Assembly (NCBI GenBank): GCA_020636435.1 | Contig: JACJXX010000001.1 | Coordinates: 310,001-374,000 of the forward strand | DNA from: Lewinellaceae bacterium | GTDB taxonomy: Bacteria; Bacteroidota; Bacteroidia; Chitinophagales; Saprospiraceae | Direction of reading: 5' to 3' | DNA: 64,000 bases | Part shown: in pieces, positions 42,019 through 49,953 of the stretch | How the letters are laid out: each line of letters starts with the position of its first letter | Position numbering within the stretch: position 1 is the stretch's first letter | Translations under genes and position numbers: made by a program | The notes under the pieces: model-generated | What the model was told of the DNA's origin: nothing | Databases searched by the model: none | Seen by the model: the letters and a program-made list of their open reading frames with translations, nothing else

Positions 42019-43992
42019 TCAAAAATGCTCCGGTTCCCGCCCCAGCTGCCGCAGCCCCTTCCAAATGATATCGAAATCTCTGCTCAGATGATAATCCTTA
42101 GCATACAGGAAGTTGAGGCGCTGCACGGTGGGTTCATCCAGTCCGTCTATGGAAAGCGCATCGAGGGGAGAAAGGATGCCCGGGCGGATAGAAGGCAGGC
42201 TGCCGGAACCCTGGACGGCGGGAGCATATCCAACCCAGGAATGCCGGCCAGCCAGCACGCTCAGGATATTCCGCAACAAGCCGAGGGGTCGAGCCATTAT
42301 CATAGAAAGCAGCGGGAAAAGAAGGAACAGGAGGATAGACAAAAACAAGTCGGCAATCCGTTTGTTGCGGCGGTTGTGGGCCTGCGCAATGCCGTACTGG
42401 ATATCGATGGTGTAGAGTTCTCCCGCCGTATTTTTTGAGCTGCTGCCGATGATGCTAAGGCTTTCCTGCGGCACGATCTTGTAATCGACCGCCGGGCCCA
42501 GGCGGGCCATCCAGTTCATAATATCCTGAGCCCTCACATCCCGGGAGCAAAAAATCACTTCTTCGATCCTGTAGATTTGCACCACCTCGTCCAACTGCGG
42601 CAAGCGGCTCAGGTACAGCCTGGTATCGGCTTCCTCCCAGGGGGCCACAGTGCCGATAAAGTTCTTCTGCACCTGCGCCAGGTGTAACAGCCGCTGTACG
42701 CGTTCGCTTTCTTCCTGCGACCCTACGATGACCAGCTTCTTCATTTTTGTCCGGCCCAGGTTGAAATTGCCATACCGGAAAAAATGAAGCAAGAACCGCA
42801 AGGCCACGGTGGAGAGGATAGCCCACAGCGCTCCCAGGAGGATCAGTGCCCGGGAAGAGCGGTACTCCAGGTCCAGAAATCCATAAACGGCGGCCAGCAG
42901 CACGGTTCCCGCAAGCAGGCCCCGCACCAGGCGCCGGGTGCTGAGCTGCCGGTCGTAGCCGCCGCTAAAGTAAACGGTGGCTAACCAGATGCTGATGTAG
43001 AGGGGCGCGTTGAAAAACAGGAAGGCGCCGTTGTCGTAATAACCGGAATCCCGGAAATGGTACACCGCCCAGAAGTTCTTGAGGAACACCAGCCCGCCGA
43101 AGATAATGGCGGCATCCAGCACCGGCAGATAGGCTTTTTTGAAGAAACCCGAAACGACCGTCAGCAAAGCCCGGAAGTAGATGGCCGCCTGCAGCATCAG
43201 CACGAACAGCCGTGCTTTATCGCCCCGGAAGTGCTTGCGGGCGAAGATGATCATGGCGGTGTAAAAGGCCTTCACGTAGTTCAGGCTGCCTTTCTTGGTG
43301 CTCTCCCCCTTGTAGTGGATGATGGTGGCCTCCGGAAAGTAATAGTTCTTGTAGCCAGCCTGTAAGATGCGATAGGAAAGGTCGATGTCCTCCCCGTACA
43401 TGAAGAAGGCCTCGTCCAGCAGGCCTATTTCGTCCAGCGCCGAATGCCGCAGCAGCATAAAGGCGCCTGCCAGCACCTCTACCTCGCGCACCTCATGCTC
43501 GCCGAGATACCCCAGGTGATAATGGTTGAACAGGCGGGACCGGGGGAAGAGCCTCGACAAGCCCACCGTTTTGCAAAAGGCGACCCAGGGAGTCGGGAAA
43601 CCGCGCTTGGATTCCGGCAGGAATTTTCCGCTCCCGTCGATCATGCGCACTCCCAGCCCTCCCGCTTCCGGGTGAGCGTCCATAAACGCTATGCATTTCT
43701 CAAAGGTATCTTCCTCAACGACCGTGTCCGGATTGAGCAACAGCACATATTTTCCCGACGATTGCCGGATAGCCTGATTGTTAGCGGTAGAGAAGCCGGG
43801 GTTGTGCTGGTTGGCGATGAGCTGCACTTCCGGGAACTTCTCCCGGACCATCGGCACGGAGTCGTCTACTGAGTTGTTGTCCACCACCCATACTTCTACT
43901 TCCAATCCACGGGATGCCCGGCGCACGGAAAGCAGGGCTTGCTCCAGGAAGTGTTTGACATTATAGTTGACGATAATTATTGAAAGCTTCAT
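42019..43992 (-). CDS. Glycosyltransferase family 2 fused to a sugar-transferase-like membrane tail
   Basis: This is a 657-residue protein starting at the ATG at 43992, which overlaps the stop of the HNH gene by one base. Residues 1-240 are a GT-A glycosyltransferase related to rhamnosyltransferases (LSIIIVNYNVKHFLEQ, VDNNSVDDS, LLLNPDTVVEED as nucleotide/metal site, and FFMYGEDIDLSYRI carrying the acceptor-side acidic pair). Several hydrophobic helices follow at about 265-420. Then comes a Rossmann-like module (KKLVIVGSQEESERVQRLL) resembling the CoA-binding-like domain of polyprenyl-phosphate sugar transferases, and a last part with RNKRIADLFLSILLFLLFPL that resembles the membrane helix of those enzymes but lacks their usual catalytic continuation. 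It probably builds a surface polysaccharide at the inner membrane. Confidence 0.8.
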   Translation of the reverse strand: MKLSIIIVNYNVKHFLEQALLSVRRASRGLEVEVWVVDNNSVDDSVPMVREKFPEVQLIANQHNPGFSTANNQAIRQSSGKYVLLLNPDTVVEEDTFEKCIAFMDAHPEAGGLGVRMIDGSGKFLPESKRGFPTPWVAFCKTVGLSRLFPRSRLFNHYHLGYLGEHEVREVEVLAGAFMLLRHSALDEIGLLDEAFFMYGEDIDLSYRILQAGYKNYYFPEATIIHYKGESTKKGSLNYVKAFYTAMIIFARKHFRGDKARLFVLMLQAAIYFRALLTVVSGFFKKAYLPVLDAAIIFGGLVFLKNFWAVYHFRDSGYYDNGAFLFFNAPLYISIWLATVYFSGGYDRQLSTRRLVRGLLAGTVLLAAVYGFLDLEYRSSRALILLGALWAILSTVALRFLLHFFRYGNFNLGRTKMKKLVIVGSQEESERVQRLLHLAQVQKNFIGTVAPWEEADTRLYLSRLPQLDEVVQIYRIEEVIFCSRDVRAQDIMNWMARLGPAVDYKIVPQESLSIIGSSSKNTAGELYTIDIQYGIAQAHNRRNKRIADLFLSILLFLLFPLLSMIMARPLGLLRNILSVLAGRHSWVGYAPAVQGSGSLPSIRPGILSPLDALSIDGLDEPTVQRLNFLYAKDYHLSRDFDIIWKGLRQLGREPEHF

Positions 43993-44633
43993 CAACGGGA
44001 GCGTAGCTTCTTTTTGAGGTAATAAACTGCGGCTTGGCAAAACTCTGGGAAACGCCCATCTTTATTTAATTGGCTCCATTTTCTAATGGCTCGTTTGATC
44101 TCTCTTTCGCTCCAGCCCTTTAATTCTTTCCGGGCTTGATCAATTGCAATTTTCCTGCCATCCACCAGATAACGAGGCTTGTTTAGATTAAGTGTCGAAT
44201 TGAGATCGTTATTGACTGCCGGATCATCAGAATAAATCTCGCCGCCAGAGGTATATTTAATTAAAATCTCACATCTTTCCAGCCTTGGGTCTATAGTTAA
44301 AGGACTATTTCCCCTGCTTCGATCGCAATGTTGAAGGTGTTTGGGAAATCCGTCATTCCCATTACAAACGCCCAGCATGTTCATATATGTCAGGCTTAAG
44401 AGCCTGTCTTCGCTTTGGGGAACGTAATGTTCAATAAAAATTCTGGGCGACCCGTATTTATCACGTCGGTCATCAATCCGGCGCATGCAATATGCACAAA
44501 TGTACCCTTGTTCTTTAAGCAGCGCTTGCCGAATATCCTCCTTGTTACAATCGTCGAAAAAAGCGCCTGGAGTAGATTGTACTTCTGTTAAGGAATTGGG
44601 TTGATTGGTAATATCTTTCCTAATGTGCTTCAT
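43992..44633 (-). CDS. HNH endonuclease, TIGR02646-like / PtuB-like
   Basis: This 213-residue protein carries a zinc-type HNH nuclease domain. Visible residues are Cys46 and Cys49 (CAYC), Glu68-His69 (IEHY), Asn85 (YMNMLGVCNGN, with Cys90), and His102-Cys103-Asp104 (QHCD), the pattern of the TIGR02646 family. This family is typically encoded next to an AAA ATPase, as in the PtuA/PtuB pair of Septu antiphage systems. Here its start overlaps the stop of the ATPase by four bases (ATGA), so the two are translationally coupled. The DNA is much more AT-rich than recR or the glycosyltransferase around it, which suggests acquisition by transfer. It should cut DNA; specificity is unknown. Confidence 0.8.
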   Translation of the reverse strand: MKHIRKDITNQPNSLTEVQSTPGAFFDDCNKEDIRQALLKEQGYICAYCMRRIDDRRDKYGSPRIFIEHYVPQSEDRLLSLTYMNMLGVCNGNDGFPKHLQHCDRSRGNSPLTIDPRLERCEILIKYTSGGEIYSDDPAVNNDLNSTLNLNKPRYLVDGRKIAIDQARKELKGWSEREIKRAIRKWSQLNKDGRFPEFCQAAVYYLKKKLRSR

Positions 44634-45886
44634 TCATCATTCATGAATTCCAGGTGCATTCTTGCCCGGATGATCTCAGGGTCATCCCGACCATACTTTT
44701 CTTCCATTTCTTCCAGCATATCATTCGCTTCTACAATCTTTCCGGGATCATCTATTAAGCGATAAAGGTGACGAAACTCATCTTTGGTTTTTTCAGGGCG
44801 CTCGGCAACGTTAAATAAATCTTGGAGTAAAGAGTTGCTGTCTCTCCCAAAAGTATGTGGAGTTTTTTCAACTAGCTTGAATTCTTCCAGAACGAAAACA
44901 TTTTCTTGTTTCAGGCTGCTGAGCACTTGGGGAGAGTGTGTTGTAGCAATGAATTGAATATTTGGGAAAGTAGCTTCTAAGGTGGGAATAATAGAACGTT
45001 GCCAAGCAGGATGAAGATGTAATTCAATTTCATCTATTAGCACAATACCAAAACCAAGCAATGGGTCTTCCAATTCAGGATTAGCTATACTCAGCCTTCT
45101 TGCCAAATCTCCAACCATCACCATTACTCCTTTTTCTCCGTGAGAAAGTTGTGAAATTGAGAATTGTTCTCCATTTTTTTCAACTACAAATTCTTCGTTG
45201 GGTTGCCTTTTCACAAAGGGGCGGGAAAATCCGGGCATTAGTGCCTGAATAGCCTTTCTTATGGATTGAAGGTCTCTGTTCCTATAATTTGAATCTTCCC
45301 TAACTCTCTTTTCATTTTCGAGATCTTCCATTCCTCTAAACCATCGAAAAAACCCTACAAAATTCATATCCTTAACGGAAGGATTAAACAAACCTGTAAA
45401 TGGATAAATGTTAGATACGTTTTCAGCTTCTAATTTTGGGAAATCAGGAATAAATCTGTTTGTTGAATAAAACATAAAAAAAGGAATGTTGAGGTTCCCC
45501 ATTTTGCTTTGAACTCTATTTTTCAATTGTTCAAAAAAACGGCCTCTTATATCCTTTATCCCTGTGTCTTCTATATCTGCGATCCTTCTTTTATATTCTG
45601 CATGAATCTCAATTTTATTGCCTTCAATTATTATCAAACTATCCAATAAAGTCCTAACAGCATTCAGGTTTATATCCCATTGAGATAATCCGATCACGGG
45701 AATTGTTTCACTCAGTCTTGAATAAAAAACTTCCAATAGTACTGCACAACTATTTAAGATACTTGTTTTCCCCGCCCCATTCACCCCAATAAAAACAGCA
45801 CTGCCCTTCTCCGGAAACTCAATTTCAAGTTTTTCAAAGCCTCGGAAATTTTCTAAGCTTAAATGTTTAATCCTCATTTTTCTCAT
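44630..45886 (-). CDS. AAA family ATPase, PtuA-like (Septu-type defence candidate)
   Basis: This is a 418-residue SMC/RecF-like ATPase of the kind found in phage-defence operons. The start used is the ATG at 45886 (MRKMRIKHLS); another ATG is at 45877, and the longest frame begins at 45916. Walker A is GVNGAGKTS (34-42). An ABC-type signature is seen in LSHGEKGVMVMV near 241-252, Walker B in IVLIDEIELHLHP near 282-294, and a switch His in ATTHSPQVLSSL. The remainder is helical, with FGRDSNSLLQDLF and a charged C-terminus. It overlaps the HNH gene. By analogy to Septu, the ATPase would sense infection and license the nuclease. The pair is AT-rich and inserted between recR and a glycosyltransferase. 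Confidence 0.8.
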   Translation of the reverse strand: MRKMRIKHLSLENFRGFEKLEIEFPEKGSAVFIGVNGAGKTSILNSCAVLLEVFYSRLSETIPVIGLSQWDINLNAVRTLLDSLIIIEGNKIEIHAEYKRRIADIEDTGIKDIRGRFFEQLKNRVQSKMGNLNIPFFMFYSTNRFIPDFPKLEAENVSNIYPFTGLFNPSVKDMNFVGFFRWFRGMEDLENEKRVREDSNYRNRDLQSIRKAIQALMPGFSRPFVKRQPNEEFVVEKNGEQFSISQLSHGEKGVMVMVGDLARRLSIANPELEDPLLGFGIVLIDEIELHLHPAWQRSIIPTLEATFPNIQFIATTHSPQVLSSLKQENVFVLEEFKLVEKTPHTFGRDSNSLLQDLFNVAERPEKTKDEFRHLYRLIDDPGKIVEANDMLEEMEEKYGRDDPEIIRARMHLEFMNDE

Positions 45887-45928
45887 TTTTAAGTAAACTG
45901 CCGCCAAGCCATTCACTCCTTCACTCCC

Positions 45929-46543
45929 TCACTCCTTCACTCCTTTATAAGGCACCCTCGCCACAATCGACCGCCCCAGCGTCAGCTCATCCGCATACTC
46001 CAGGTCGCCGCCGAAGGAAATGCCCCGGGCAATGGTACTGACCTGCACCCCGCTGTCCCGCAGTTTTTTAGAAAGATAGAAAATAGTCGTTTCCCCCTCG
46101 ATGGTAGGGCTGATGGCCATGATGACCTCCCGGGCATCTCCAGCTTGCACCCGCTGCACCAGAGAGTCGATGTTGAGGTCGGCCGGGCCGATGCCTTCGA
46201 TAGGAGAGATTACCCCGCCGAGGATGTGATAAAGGCCGCGGTACTGCCCGGTGCCTTCGATGGCCATCACGTCGCGGATGCCTTCCACCACGCACACCAG
46301 GCTCTGGTCGCGGCTGCGGTCGGCGCAGATGGCGCAGAGCCTGTCGTCGGAGATGTTGTGGCAGCGTTCGCATTCTTTGATGTTGCGCCGCATTTTCACA
46401 ATAGCCCCGGCAAACTGTTCCGATATTTCGGCCGGTTGACTCACCAGGTGCAAAACCAGCCGCAGCGCCGTTTTTTTGCCGATGCCGGGCAGGCCGGCAA
46501 AAGCATTAACCGCTTCTTCGATGTGTTTGGACGAAAAATTCAT
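45929..46543 (-). CDS. recR: Recombination mediator protein RecR
   Basis: This is a 204-residue RecR, which with RecO and RecF loads RecA at gapped DNA. All domains are present: a helix-hairpin-helix (AFAGLPGIGKKTALRLVLHL, 15-34), the Cys4 zinc finger (C58, C61, C70, C73), a Toprim domain (VCVVEGIRDVMAIEGTGQYR near 83-102, followed by GGVISPIEG), and the C-terminal ARGISFGGDLEYADELTLGRSI. Length is standard for the family. The last codons (Gly-Val-Lys-Glu, stop) are encoded by a CACTC-type low-complexity repeat that continues into the gap before the ATPase gene. It is divergent from the E2 gene at 46766. Confidence 0.97.
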   Translation of the reverse strand: MNFSSKHIEEAVNAFAGLPGIGKKTALRLVLHLVSQPAEISEQFAGAIVKMRRNIKECERCHNISDDRLCAICADRSRDQSLVCVVEGIRDVMAIEGTGQYRGLYHILGGVISPIEGIGPADLNIDSLVQRVQAGDAREVIMAISPTIEGETTIFYLSKKLRDSGVQVSTIARGISFGGDLEYADELTLGRSIVARVPYKGVKE

Positions 46544-46765
46544 GAGGGCAAAAATACGAATATTGCGGAGGAAATATATGCATTAATGGTTTTTAGAGCC
46601 AGGGCTGCGGCATGCCGGTAAACCTTGCCGCCCGGGGAACTGTTCAATACCTGAACAGCAAAAAACCAATATTTATGGGGGAATCCCCACATTAGTCAAG
46701 CGCAGAGGTTGGGGAAACGGCCAATATTCTTTTTCTTTGTAGCAAAACACTCAAAATCAACGACC
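46544..46765. promoter_or_regulatory. Divergent promoter region between recR and the E2 gene
   Basis: This 222-base gap contains TTTCTTTG at about 46730-46738, a one-mismatch version of the -7 box, 28 bases before the E2 start. No repeats or hairpins were seen. Confidence 0.35.
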
Positions 46766-48109
46766 ATGGCAGAAGTAATACGCATGCCTCGCATGAGCGA
46801 CACAATGGAAGAGGGCAATATCGTCAGCTGGCTAAAATCAGAAGGTGAGGAAGTAGAAGCCGGGGAAACCCTGGCTGAAGTGGAGACCGACAAAGCCACA
46901 ATGGAACTGGACAGTTATTTCGACGGCGTTCTGCTACATATTGCCGTTAAAGAAGGCCCGGTGCCCATCGACGGCATCATCGCCGTAATCGGCGAAAAGG
47001 GGGAAGACTGGAAAAAGGCGATTGAAAAGGCTGAGGCCGGCGGCAACGGCAAAGAAGACAGCGGAGCTTCCGCTTCTTCCGATGAAGGCACAGCCGAAAA
47101 AACCGAGCAGGAAGCAAAACCAGCCCAGGAGGCGGCTCCGGCTGAAGCAACTTCTTCGGAGGACAAACGCGTCAAAGCCTCTCCTCTGGCCCGGAGCATG
47201 GCCAAAGAAGCGGGTATCAACCTGTCTAACCTCTCCGGCTCCGGCGACGGCGGCCGGATCGTGAAGCAGGATATCGAAAAGGCCATGGAAAAACAGGGGG
47301 CTGCGCCCCAACCGGTTGCTGCCCCTGCTGCCCAACCGGACCAGCCGGCTCAGCCACAACCAGCCCGGCAGGAAGCGCCGGCAAAGGCAGAGCCCCAGGT
47401 TGTGCCCTTCGCCTTCACCGGAGGCGGCGCCAACTACGAGGAAAAGCCCATCAGCCAGATGCGCAAGACCATCGCCCGCCGCCTCAGCGAAAGCAAATTT
47501 ACCGCCCCGCATTTCTACCTCACGCGGGAAGTCAACATGGATAGGGCCGTGCAACTGCGCGAACGCCTCAAAGAAGTGTCGCCCACCAAAATATCTTTCA
47601 ACGACCTGGTGATCAAAGCCGCAGCTGCTGCCTTGCGCCTGCACCCAGCCGTCAATTCTTCCTGGCTGGGCGATAAAATCCGCACCAATAAGGATGTAAA
47701 CGTCGGAGTGGCGGTAGCGGTGGACGAAGGCCTGCTCGTACCGGTCATCCGGTATGCGGATATGAAGACCCTCTCTCAGATCAATGTAGAGGTGAAAGAC
47801 CTGGCAGGCCTGGCCAAGAACCGAAAGCTGCAGCCCAATCAGATGGAAGGCAATACGTTTACCGTTTCCAACCTGGGCATGTTCGGCATCGAAGAATTTA
47901 CCGGCATCATCAACCCGCCGGATTCCTGCATTCTGGCGGTAGGCTCCATCATCCAGAAACCCATCGTCAAGAAAGGGGAAATTGTCGTGGGCAACATGAT
48001 GAAAGTCACCCTCTCCTGCGACCACCGGGTGGTGGACGGCGCCACCGGCGCTCAGTTCCTGCAGACGATGACGGAAATACTGGAGGATCCGATCCGGTTG
48101 CTGGTATAG
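46766..48109 (+). CDS. Pyruvate dehydrogenase complex dihydrolipoamide acetyltransferase (E2)
   Basis: This is a 447-residue E2 acetyltransferase from the ATG at 46766 (MAEVIRMPRMSDTMEEG). A single lipoyl domain covers 1-80 with the lipoyl Lys43 in ETDKATMEL. A Glu/Ala/Pro linker (85-135) leads to the peripheral-subunit-binding domain (VKASPLARSMAKEAGINLSN, about 136-155, then GRIVKQDIEKAM). A second Pro/Ala/Gln linker (180-210) leads to the catalytic domain (PISQMRKTIARRLSESKF) with the active-site motif DHRVVDG (His420, Asp424). The 'SDTMEEG' and 'EGDE'-type features fit pyruvate rather than 2-oxoglutarate complexes. Other complex genes are not adjacent. It acts in the cytoplasm, passing acetyl groups to CoA. 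Confidence 0.93.
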   Translation: MAEVIRMPRMSDTMEEGNIVSWLKSEGEEVEAGETLAEVETDKATMELDSYFDGVLLHIAVKEGPVPIDGIIAVIGEKGEDWKKAIEKAEAGGNGKEDSGASASSDEGTAEKTEQEAKPAQEAAPAEATSSEDKRVKASPLARSMAKEAGINLSNLSGSGDGGRIVKQDIEKAMEKQGAAPQPVAAPAAQPDQPAQPQPARQEAPAKAEPQVVPFAFTGGGANYEEKPISQMRKTIARRLSESKFTAPHFYLTREVNMDRAVQLRERLKEVSPTKISFNDLVIKAAAAALRLHPAVNSSWLGDKIRTNKDVNVGVAVAVDEGLLVPVIRYADMKTLSQINVEVKDLAGLAKNRKLQPNQMEGNTFTVSNLGMFGIEEFTGIINPPDSCILAVGSIIQKPIVKKGEIVVGNMMKVTLSCDHRVVDGATGAQFLQTMTEILEDPIRLLV

Positions 48110-48127
48110 AAGATGCTATGGATGCTT

Positions 48128-48285
48128 CCACTTTGGCCTCAGCCAAAGTGGGATGCTACGGCCTTTCAGGCCGGTTGATGCTGTGGATGGCTATCCATAG
48201 CATCCATAGCATCCATAGCATATCCATAGCATCCATAGCATCCATAGCATCCATAGCATCAATAGCATCCACAGCATCCACAGCC
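48128..48285. repeat. Hairpin plus 9-bp tandem repeat after the E2 gene
   Basis: A perfect hairpin ccactttggc/gccaaagtgg (48128-48151, four-base loop) is followed by GGCCTTTCAGGCC. From about 48193 to 48285 the unit atccatagc repeats about ten times with two short interruptions. It lies between convergent genes and could end both transcripts. Confidence 0.75.
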
Positions 48286-48342
48286 CCGACATTCGCCGGG
48301 ATGTCGCTACGCTCCACATCCCAAAGGTACTGCCCCCTGAAT

Positions 48343-48867
48343 TTACCTCGTCAAAAAGAACTTCCGGAAAAGCTCCACCTCCTGCAGGTCTTGCTCTACA
48401 AAACGATCGAACAGGCGGTCGCCCACCTGGTGGCGCAGGGCGGAAATGCCCACGTCGATCAGCCGCAGCCCTTTTTCGGTGAGGAATATATTATCGAACG
48501 TAAAACCGGGCATATCGGAAGGGCGGCGAAGACCACGATGTACGAACCCCGCTTTGTGCAGTTGCTCTAATTCATCTTCGAAAACGTCGAGCCACAACTC
48601 ACGGCGCTCATACTCATAAGCGCGAAAATCCAGGGGATAAAGCCGTTCCATCACCAGCATGTCGCTGTCCAGATGCTCATCGAAGTCCAGGCGGATAAAG
48701 CGGACAACCAGTCCGTTGACCTCATTGGCAAACTTCATCTTCTCCGCTTCCGAACCGATATCGGAACGGGTGTCCTCACTGAACAACTTGGCCACTTCGG
48801 TTTCTGATAAGGCTATGACCGTGTTGTTCGCTCCGCGTGATAAGGTTTTTGGATACCGCTTCGTCAT
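48343..48867 (-). CDS. Small protein-kinase-like protein, function unknown
   Basis: This 174-residue protein shows traces of the protein-kinase fold: a glycine-poor N-terminal strand pair (LSRGANNTVIALSETEVAKLF), a hinge-like LVMERLYPLDFRAYE near 70-84, a catalytic-loop-like stretch LHKAGFVHRGLRRPSDMPG near 103-121, FDNIFLTEKGLRLIDVGIS near 123-141 in which IDVG replaces the metal-binding DFG, and a C-terminal helix. The usual HRD Asp appears as HRG and no canonical Lys/Glu pair was confirmed, so it is probably a pseudokinase or a remote relative. It is a single gene on the minus strand, convergent with the E2 gene. No partner genes are recognisable. Confidence 0.55.
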   Translation of the reverse strand: MTKRYPKTLSRGANNTVIALSETEVAKLFSEDTRSDIGSEAEKMKFANEVNGLVVRFIRLDFDEHLDSDMLVMERLYPLDFRAYEYERRELWLDVFEDELEQLHKAGFVHRGLRRPSDMPGFTFDNIFLTEKGLRLIDVGISALRHQVGDRLFDRFVEQDLQEVELFRKFFLTR

Positions 48868-49127
48868 AAGTTCTTTTTAAACTATTCCTGACAAGATACA
48901 CAGGTTTTGGGCAGGATTTACAGGATTTTAAAATAAGCTCATGGCTCCGATCAACCTTCCCATCCACTCTTTGTTATTCCTCTACGAAAGGCATGGAAAT
49001 GCGGCTCACCTTTTCCCCTAAGTGATACTGCACGCCAAGCGATTGGACGGGCCGTCAAAAGCGGAAAGGCTGTAAGCAATGCATTTCGCCGCCTTTCCGG
49101 TTTTGATGGCTAAAATAATCCGTATAG

Positions 49128-49487
49128 ATGAAAAAGACTTTGGTTCTGGGCGCCTCCACCAACCCCATTCGCTACTCCAATGCCGCCGTTCACCGGCTTG
49201 CCCAGGGTGGGTTTGAAGTGGTTCCTGTGGGAGTGCAGGAAGGAGAGATTTCCGGCGTGGCCATCGAACAGGGGCAGCCGGCACTAGACGATATTCACAC
49301 CATCACTTTATACCTCAACCCTCAGCGGCAGAAGGAGTATTACGACTACATCCTCAGCCTCAATCCCCAGCGCATCATCTTCAACCCCGGAACGGAAAAC
49401 CCGGAACTCATGCGCCTGGCCCGGGAAAAGGGCATCGAGGTGGAGATGGCTTGTACGCTGGTGATGCTGGCGGTGGGGCTGTATTGA
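49128..49487 (+). CDS. CoA-binding domain protein (CoA_binding_2, YccU-like)
   Basis: This 119-residue single-domain protein has the CoA-binding Rossmann-like fold related to succinyl-CoA synthetase alpha. The N-terminal nucleotide motif is KTLVLGASTNPIRYSNAAVH (3-22), followed by GFEVVPVGVQEGEISGVAI and RIIFNPGTENPELMRLAREKGIEVEMACTLVML, the usual ending of the family (normal length about 120-140). Members bind CoA or act as small regulators; the exact role is unknown. The gap upstream holds a complementary CAAAAGCGGAAAGG / CCTTTCCGGTTTTG pair and no other gene. A hairpin follows at 49582-49609. Confidence 0.8.
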   Translation: MKKTLVLGASTNPIRYSNAAVHRLAQGGFEVVPVGVQEGEISGVAIEQGQPALDDIHTITLYLNPQRQKEYYDYILSLNPQRIIFNPGTENPELMRLAREKGIEVEMACTLVMLAVGLY

Positions 49488-49527
49488 GGATGGTTTCATG
49501 GTTCAATTGTTCCATAGTTTAATGCCC

Positions 49528-49609
49528 CCATGCAACCATGCAACCATGCAACCATGTAGCCATGTAGCCATGTAGCCAAAATGGGCAATGGAAGAATCTC
49601 CACTGCCCA
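49528..49609. terminator. 9-bp tandem repeat and hairpin between convergent genes
   Basis: CATGCAAC-type units (three copies) then CATGTAGC-type units (three copies) occupy 49528-49577. They are followed by a stem tgggcaatgga (49582-49592) / tccactgccca (49599-49609) with one mismatch and a 6-base loop. The structure lies between the CoA-binding gene and the NqrM-like gene. Confidence 0.6.
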
Positions 49610-49649
49610 ATCTGAAGGAAAACTTTTTCCGGTAGCTTATTTTCTCTTT

Positions 49650-49868
49650 TCAGGCTTTAGCCCCTTTTCCGACCTCCGGCATTTTGCATTCTTCATCCGG
49701 CCCTTTGCCGCAGACCGAGCACTCCCCGATCTGATTTTTCAGCATGGGGTTGTTGGTGGCGCAGGTGCCCCGAAACTCCTGCCCGGTGAAAAGCTGCCGG
49801 ATGTTGATCAGGGCGAAGGAGACGCCGAAAACAATGAAAATAATGGTTAAAACATATAGGAACTCCAT
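49650..49868 (-). CDS. Small Cys-rich membrane protein, NqrM/DUF539-like
   Basis: This 72-residue protein has one N-terminal membrane helix (LYVLTIIFIVFGVSFALINI, residues 4-23) and a short C-terminal part with four cysteines in the order GTCATNNPML, then CSVCG and EECKM. NqrM, the maturation factor for the sodium-translocating NADH:quinone reductase, has the same layout: one helix followed by a GSC motif and a Cys cluster that may deliver iron. Similarity is by layout and motif only. No nqr genes occur in this window. A role in metal handling at the membrane is therefore a suggestion. The gene is convergent with the CoA-binding gene. Confidence 0.6.
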   Translation of the reverse strand: MEFLYVLTIIFIVFGVSFALINIRQLFTGQEFRGTCATNNPMLKNQIGECSVCGKGPDEECKMPEVGKGAKA

Positions 49869-49953
49869 AAAAATCGGATTATAGTTGTTTCAAAAGTTCT
49901 CTTACTCAACAACGGCCCGGTTATATTAGTTTACTTTGCATAAACCAAAATCA

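Noticed and set aside
48118..48570. Plus-strand frame encoding Ser-Ile-Ala repeats
   Set aside because: The product is the translation of the 9-bp noncoding tandem repeat and then runs antisense to the kinase-like gene.
36883..49577. Possible CRISPR arrays at 36883, 48193 and 49528
   Set aside because: Units are 8-9 bases without spacers, and no cas genes are present.
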